Shown here: piece by piece, positions 61,369 through 64,000 of the stretch | How the letters are laid out: each line of letters opens with the position of its first letter | Numbering within the stretch: position 1 is the first letter of the stretch | Assembly: GCA_963728445.1 (NCBI GenBank) | Contig: CAVSJO010000004.1 | Location: forward strand, 434,001 to 498,000 | Source of the DNA: CAVSJO01 sp963728445 | GTDB taxonomy: Bacteria > Gemmatimonadota > Gemmatimonadetes > Longimicrobiales > RSA9 | Reading direction: 5' to 3' | DNA length: 64,000 nucleotides | The notes under the pieces: generated by a model | Told to the model about the DNA's origin: nothing | What the model saw: the letters and a program-made list of their open reading frames with translations, nothing else | Database searches by the model: none | Program-made: the position numbers and the translations under genes

Positions 61369-62076
61369 CTATTCCTCTGCGTAGAGGATCACGCCGCACT
61401 GCTCGCAGCGGACCAGGCTGGTGCCGCGTCGGATCTCGGTCTGCCGCTGGATCGGCACCATGCTGAAGCAGTGTCCGCAGGCGCCATCGGCGGTGATGGG
61501 CGCAAGGACCGTCCGGGTGCGTCCGCCGCGGACGCGCTCGTACATGGTGCGGGCCTGCTGATCGAGGCCTTCGGTATGGCCGCTCCGCTCTTCCAGCAGG
61601 GAGTCGAGCTCCTGCTGCACCGCCGACTGCTGCTCGAGGATCTCGTTACGGCGCGGCTCGAGCTCTTCGGCCAGCTCGGCACGCTTGCCTTCGAGCTCGT
61701 CCAGGCGCAGCTCCGTGCGCCGGATCTGGTCGAGAGCGTTGACGGCGTCCTGCTCGTCGGCGTCGAGCGCCTTGCTGACGAGATCGAGCTCCGTACGGGC
61801 CGCGGCCTCCTCCCGGGCGTCCCGTACGCGCATCAGCCGCTCCTCATACTTCTGCAGCCGCGCGCGATTCTCGTCCGACGTGCGCTCCAGCCTGCGTTCC
61901 TCCGACCGCAGCTCGTCCAGTCGCGACCGCGTGGCCTCTATGTCCTTGTCGTAGGCCGCAATGGGGGCCTCCAGCTCCTCGAGCTGAGGCGCGAACTCGT
62001 CGACCCGAGCCCGGGCCTCCTCGATCTTCTCGTCCAGCTCCTGGAGGCTGATCAGCGACTGGTGTAGCTCTAGCAT
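61369..62076 (-). CDS. Coiled-coil protein with C4 zinc ribbon (DUF164/CT398-like)
   Basis: The 235-residue product is a long antiparallel coiled coil (residues 1-175) followed by a C-terminal zinc ribbon with CGHC and CEQC pairs and the family block SMVPIQRQTEIRRG. Members are widespread and often sit near RNase H, dnaG or glycyl genes; their function is not well established. It is 36 bases after dnaG and 10 bases before recJ. Confidence 0.92.
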   Translation of the reverse strand: MLELHQSLISLQELDEKIEEARARVDEFAPQLEELEAPIAAYDKDIEATRSRLDELRSEERRLERTSDENRARLQKYEERLMRVRDAREEAAARTELDLVSKALDADEQDAVNALDQIRRTELRLDELEGKRAELAEELEPRRNEILEQQSAVQQELDSLLEERSGHTEGLDQQARTMYERVRGGRTRTVLAPITADGACGHCFSMVPIQRQTEIRRGTSLVRCEQCGVILYAEE

Positions 62077-62112
62077 CGATATGACCCGTTCGTTGTTGCG
62101 TTCACGTTGTCC

Positions 62113-63999
62113 CTACCGTCCCGGCGAGCGACGGCGTTCGCCGTCCCGCTTCCTGCGCGTCGTGTCCCAGCCGTGGCCCTCCGTCCGCCGCAGCCGGTTC
62201 TTCTCATTCACGAGTTCGAACTTCCGCTCGTGCTCTCCCTTAGACTCCGCCTGCTGGATCAGTCGGTCAAGCTCGGCGAGCCGGCGCCGCAGCGCCGGCG
62301 CCCGGATCCGGTGGACCGCGTCCTCGAAGGTCCGGTCTGCGTCGGCGATCTCCTCTGGGTCCTCCAGCAGCCGCTTCAGCCGCTCTGCCGCTGCATCTTC
62401 GAGCACGATCCCCTCCACCGGAGCGGCACCGCCCTCGCCGGCGTCGGCCGGCAGCGCCGTCAGCGCGGTGAAGATCTCGGCGTACGCGGCGTCGGTGAAA
62501 TCCGCCGGCGACAGCGCCGCCGCCGCCGGCGCGATGCGCGTCCGGTCCCGCAGGAGGAGGAGCAGCAGCTGCCGCTGACCCGACGTCCCGACTCCCTCCC
62601 GGCCACCCGTCGCGGCCCGGCTCCCGCCCCGCCGGCCGGAGCCCGGCATGCCGGGCCCCGCCGCAACGGAACTACCGGCGTCCGGCTGGCGCGCTCCGTA
62701 CTCGCGACGCGGCGGCTCCTGGCGGAGCTCCTCCTCCAGCGTCTCCGCCCGTACACCCGTTCTCTTCGAGATGCGGTCAATGTACAGGTCCCGGAGCGCC
62801 GGGTCGATAGCGGAACGCACCGTCGGCAGCAGGCGGTCCAGCGCCCTGCGCGTCCCGGCGATGTCGTCGAAGAACCCGTGCTCGTCCAGGATCTGCATCT
62901 TTCGCTCGAGGACGTCGACCGCCGCGTCCAGCGCCTTTCGGAGGGGTCGACCGCCCTCCTTCTGCACCAGCGTGTCGGGATCCTCGCCCTCCGGGAGCGT
63001 CACGATGCGCGGGTGGACACCCGCCCGCAGCAGCGCGTCCGCCGTGCGGAAGCTGGCCCGCAGACCGGCGGAGTCGCTGTCGTAGAGCAGCAGCGCCTTC
63101 TTTGCATAGCGGGCCAGCAGCGCCGCCTGCTCCTCCGTCATGGCGGTGCCGAGCGGCGCGACGACGTTCTCCACGCCCCGGGCAGCCAGCGACACGTAGT
63201 CCATGTAGCCTTCGACGACGAGGACCGCCTCCTCCCGGCGTATGGCCGTCTTCGCCCACGAGAGGCCGTACAGAGTGCTCCCCTTGTGGTAGATGGGCGT
63301 CTCGGGGGAGTTGAGGTACTTCGGCTGCCCCGGTCCCCCCTTCCCCAGCACCCGCCCGCCGAAGGCAATCGTGCGGCCCGTGACGTCCCGGATCGGGAAG
63401 ACTACCCGGTCGCGGAGCCGGTCGTAGGGCTCTCCGCCCTTCTCGCTCGTCTTGATGAGGCCGGCCTCCATCAGCACGTCCTCGCCGATGGCGTGAGGCG
63501 ACGCCGCCTCGATCAGCGCCCGCCACTCGTCCGGCGCGTAGCCCAAGCCGAAGCGTTCCACCTCCGCCTCGCCGAGTCCCCGACCCGCCAGGTAGCGCCG
63601 CGCCTTCTCCCCCGCCTCGGAGTGCAGCGTGCGCCGGTAGAAGTCCTCGGCGAACGCGACGGCCTCGTAGTACGGCTGGTTTCTGTCCTGCTCCGGCGAG
63701 CGCTCGTTCACCTCCCGGACCTCCACCCCCACACGCGCAGCCACCGTCTTCACCGCCTCCGGGAAATCGAGGCCGAGTCGCTCCATCAGGAAGGTGAACA
63801 GGTCCCCCGACGCGCCGCAGCCGAAGCAGGTGTAGAAGCCCTTGGCGGGCACGACGTAGAAGGAAGGCGTCTTCTCGGAATGAAACGGGCAGAGCGCCCT
63901 GTACTCCTTGCCCGCGCGCTTCAGGGGAACGTGCTCGCCGATGATGTCGACGATGTCCGCCCGGGCGCGGACTTCCTCCACGATCGAGTCCGGGATCAT
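62113..63999 (-). CDS. dnaG: DNA primase
   Basis: The 628-residue primase is complete, its ATG starting at the window edge. It has the N-terminal zinc-binding domain (CPFHSEKTPSFYV...FTCFGCG-like: Cys, His, Cys, Cys), the RNA-polymerase core (FGLGYAPDEW, FPIRDVTGRTIAFGGRVL) and the TOPRIM site (VVEGYMDYVSL and LLYDSDSAG). The C-terminal helicase-binding part follows a Gly/Arg-rich linker (about 440-475). No rpoD or dnaB gene is visible beside it. Confidence 0.97.
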   Translation of the reverse strand: MIPDSIVEEVRARADIVDIIGEHVPLKRAGKEYRALCPFHSEKTPSFYVVPAKGFYTCFGCGASGDLFTFLMERLGLDFPEAVKTVAARVGVEVREVNERSPEQDRNQPYYEAVAFAEDFYRRTLHSEAGEKARRYLAGRGLGEAEVERFGLGYAPDEWRALIEAASPHAIGEDVLMEAGLIKTSEKGGEPYDRLRDRVVFPIRDVTGRTIAFGGRVLGKGGPGQPKYLNSPETPIYHKGSTLYGLSWAKTAIRREEAVLVVEGYMDYVSLAARGVENVVAPLGTAMTEEQAALLARYAKKALLLYDSDSAGLRASFRTADALLRAGVHPRIVTLPEGEDPDTLVQKEGGRPLRKALDAAVDVLERKMQILDEHGFFDDIAGTRRALDRLLPTVRSAIDPALRDLYIDRISKRTGVRAETLEEELRQEPPRREYGARQPDAGSSVAAGPGMPGSGRRGGSRAATGGREGVGTSGQRQLLLLLLRDRTRIAPAAAALSPADFTDAAYAEIFTALTALPADAGEGGAAPVEGIVLEDAAAERLKRLLEDPEEIADADRTFEDAVHRIRAPALRRRLAELDRLIQQAESKGEHERKFELVNEKNRLRRTEGHGWDTTRRKRDGERRRSPGR

Positions 64000-64000
64000 C

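Overview
This is a very GC-rich, densely packed bacterial window with one tRNA and no rRNA, CRISPR array, prophage or recognisable transposase. Gene content fits a Gemmatimonadota-like or related soil/sediment phylum: A/V-type ATPase, c-type multiheme cytochromes, a Minf_1886-family protein, a UMF1 transporter, and promoters of the TTGACC-N17-TAnnnT type. That placement is an inference from gene content, not from a phylogenetic marker search.

1-5.3 kb (minus strand): a respiratory [NiFe] hydrogenase operon. In transcription order it holds the Tat-exported small subunit, large subunit, membrane cytochrome b, maturation protease, a short HypA lacking its zinc finger, HypB, and the start of HypF running off the window. 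5.3-5.76 kb: hydrogenase upstream region, a modular hairpin array and a G-rich tract. 5.76-14.1 kb (minus): a complete A/V-type ATPase operon (G-like, I, K, E, C, F, A, B, D); subunit B carries a one-base frameshift.

14.4-24.4 kb is the most unusual part: two membrane redox modules that face each other. The plus-strand module encodes a Rieske-fold protein that has lost all four [2Fe-2S] ligands but kept both disulfide cysteines, a fused b6/f-type cytochrome b whose Qo PEWY motif is gone, a nonaheme cytochrome, and a NapC-anchored cytochrome with 21 CXXCH plus one CX4CH motif. The minus-strand module encodes an 11-heme cytochrome, a b561-like cytochrome b and a 22-heme lipoprotein related to the NapC-anchored one. 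Together they carry 63 CXXCH motifs in about 8 kb. A plausible reading is a pair of quinone-linked conduits moving electrons across the envelope, fed in part by the hydrogenase.

24.6-30.6 kb: alcohol dehydrogenase, M1 aminopeptidase with a HEAT-like tail, thioredoxin under a clear promoter, a small membrane protein, tRNA-Met(CAT), and a diheme cytochrome with TPR-like repeats. 30.6-47.5 kb (minus): oxidoreductases, a flippase-like protein, creatininase-family protein, FtsB, enolase, PlsC, ThiL, Nnr, small zinc ribbon, Minf_1886 protein, GlyA, leucine-type dehydrogenase, and an acyl-CoA oxidation set (acyl-CoA dehydrogenase, 3-hydroxyacyl-CoA dehydrogenase, thiolase) with a CPBP protease.

47.6-48.4 kb: a frameshifted four-helix-bundle gene lying between two modular hairpin arrays in opposite orientation. 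48.4-52 kb (minus): metallo-beta-lactamase-fold hydrolase, DnaQ-like exonuclease, arginine deiminase and Rex, with a perfect Rex operator just downstream of the rex promoter. 52-64 kb (minus): degenerate histidine kinase, UMF1 transporter, KsgA, an RsbU/RsbW/RsbV partner-switching set, Pta, CoaD, RsmD, RecJ, a coiled-coil zinc-ribbon protein and a complete DNA primase.
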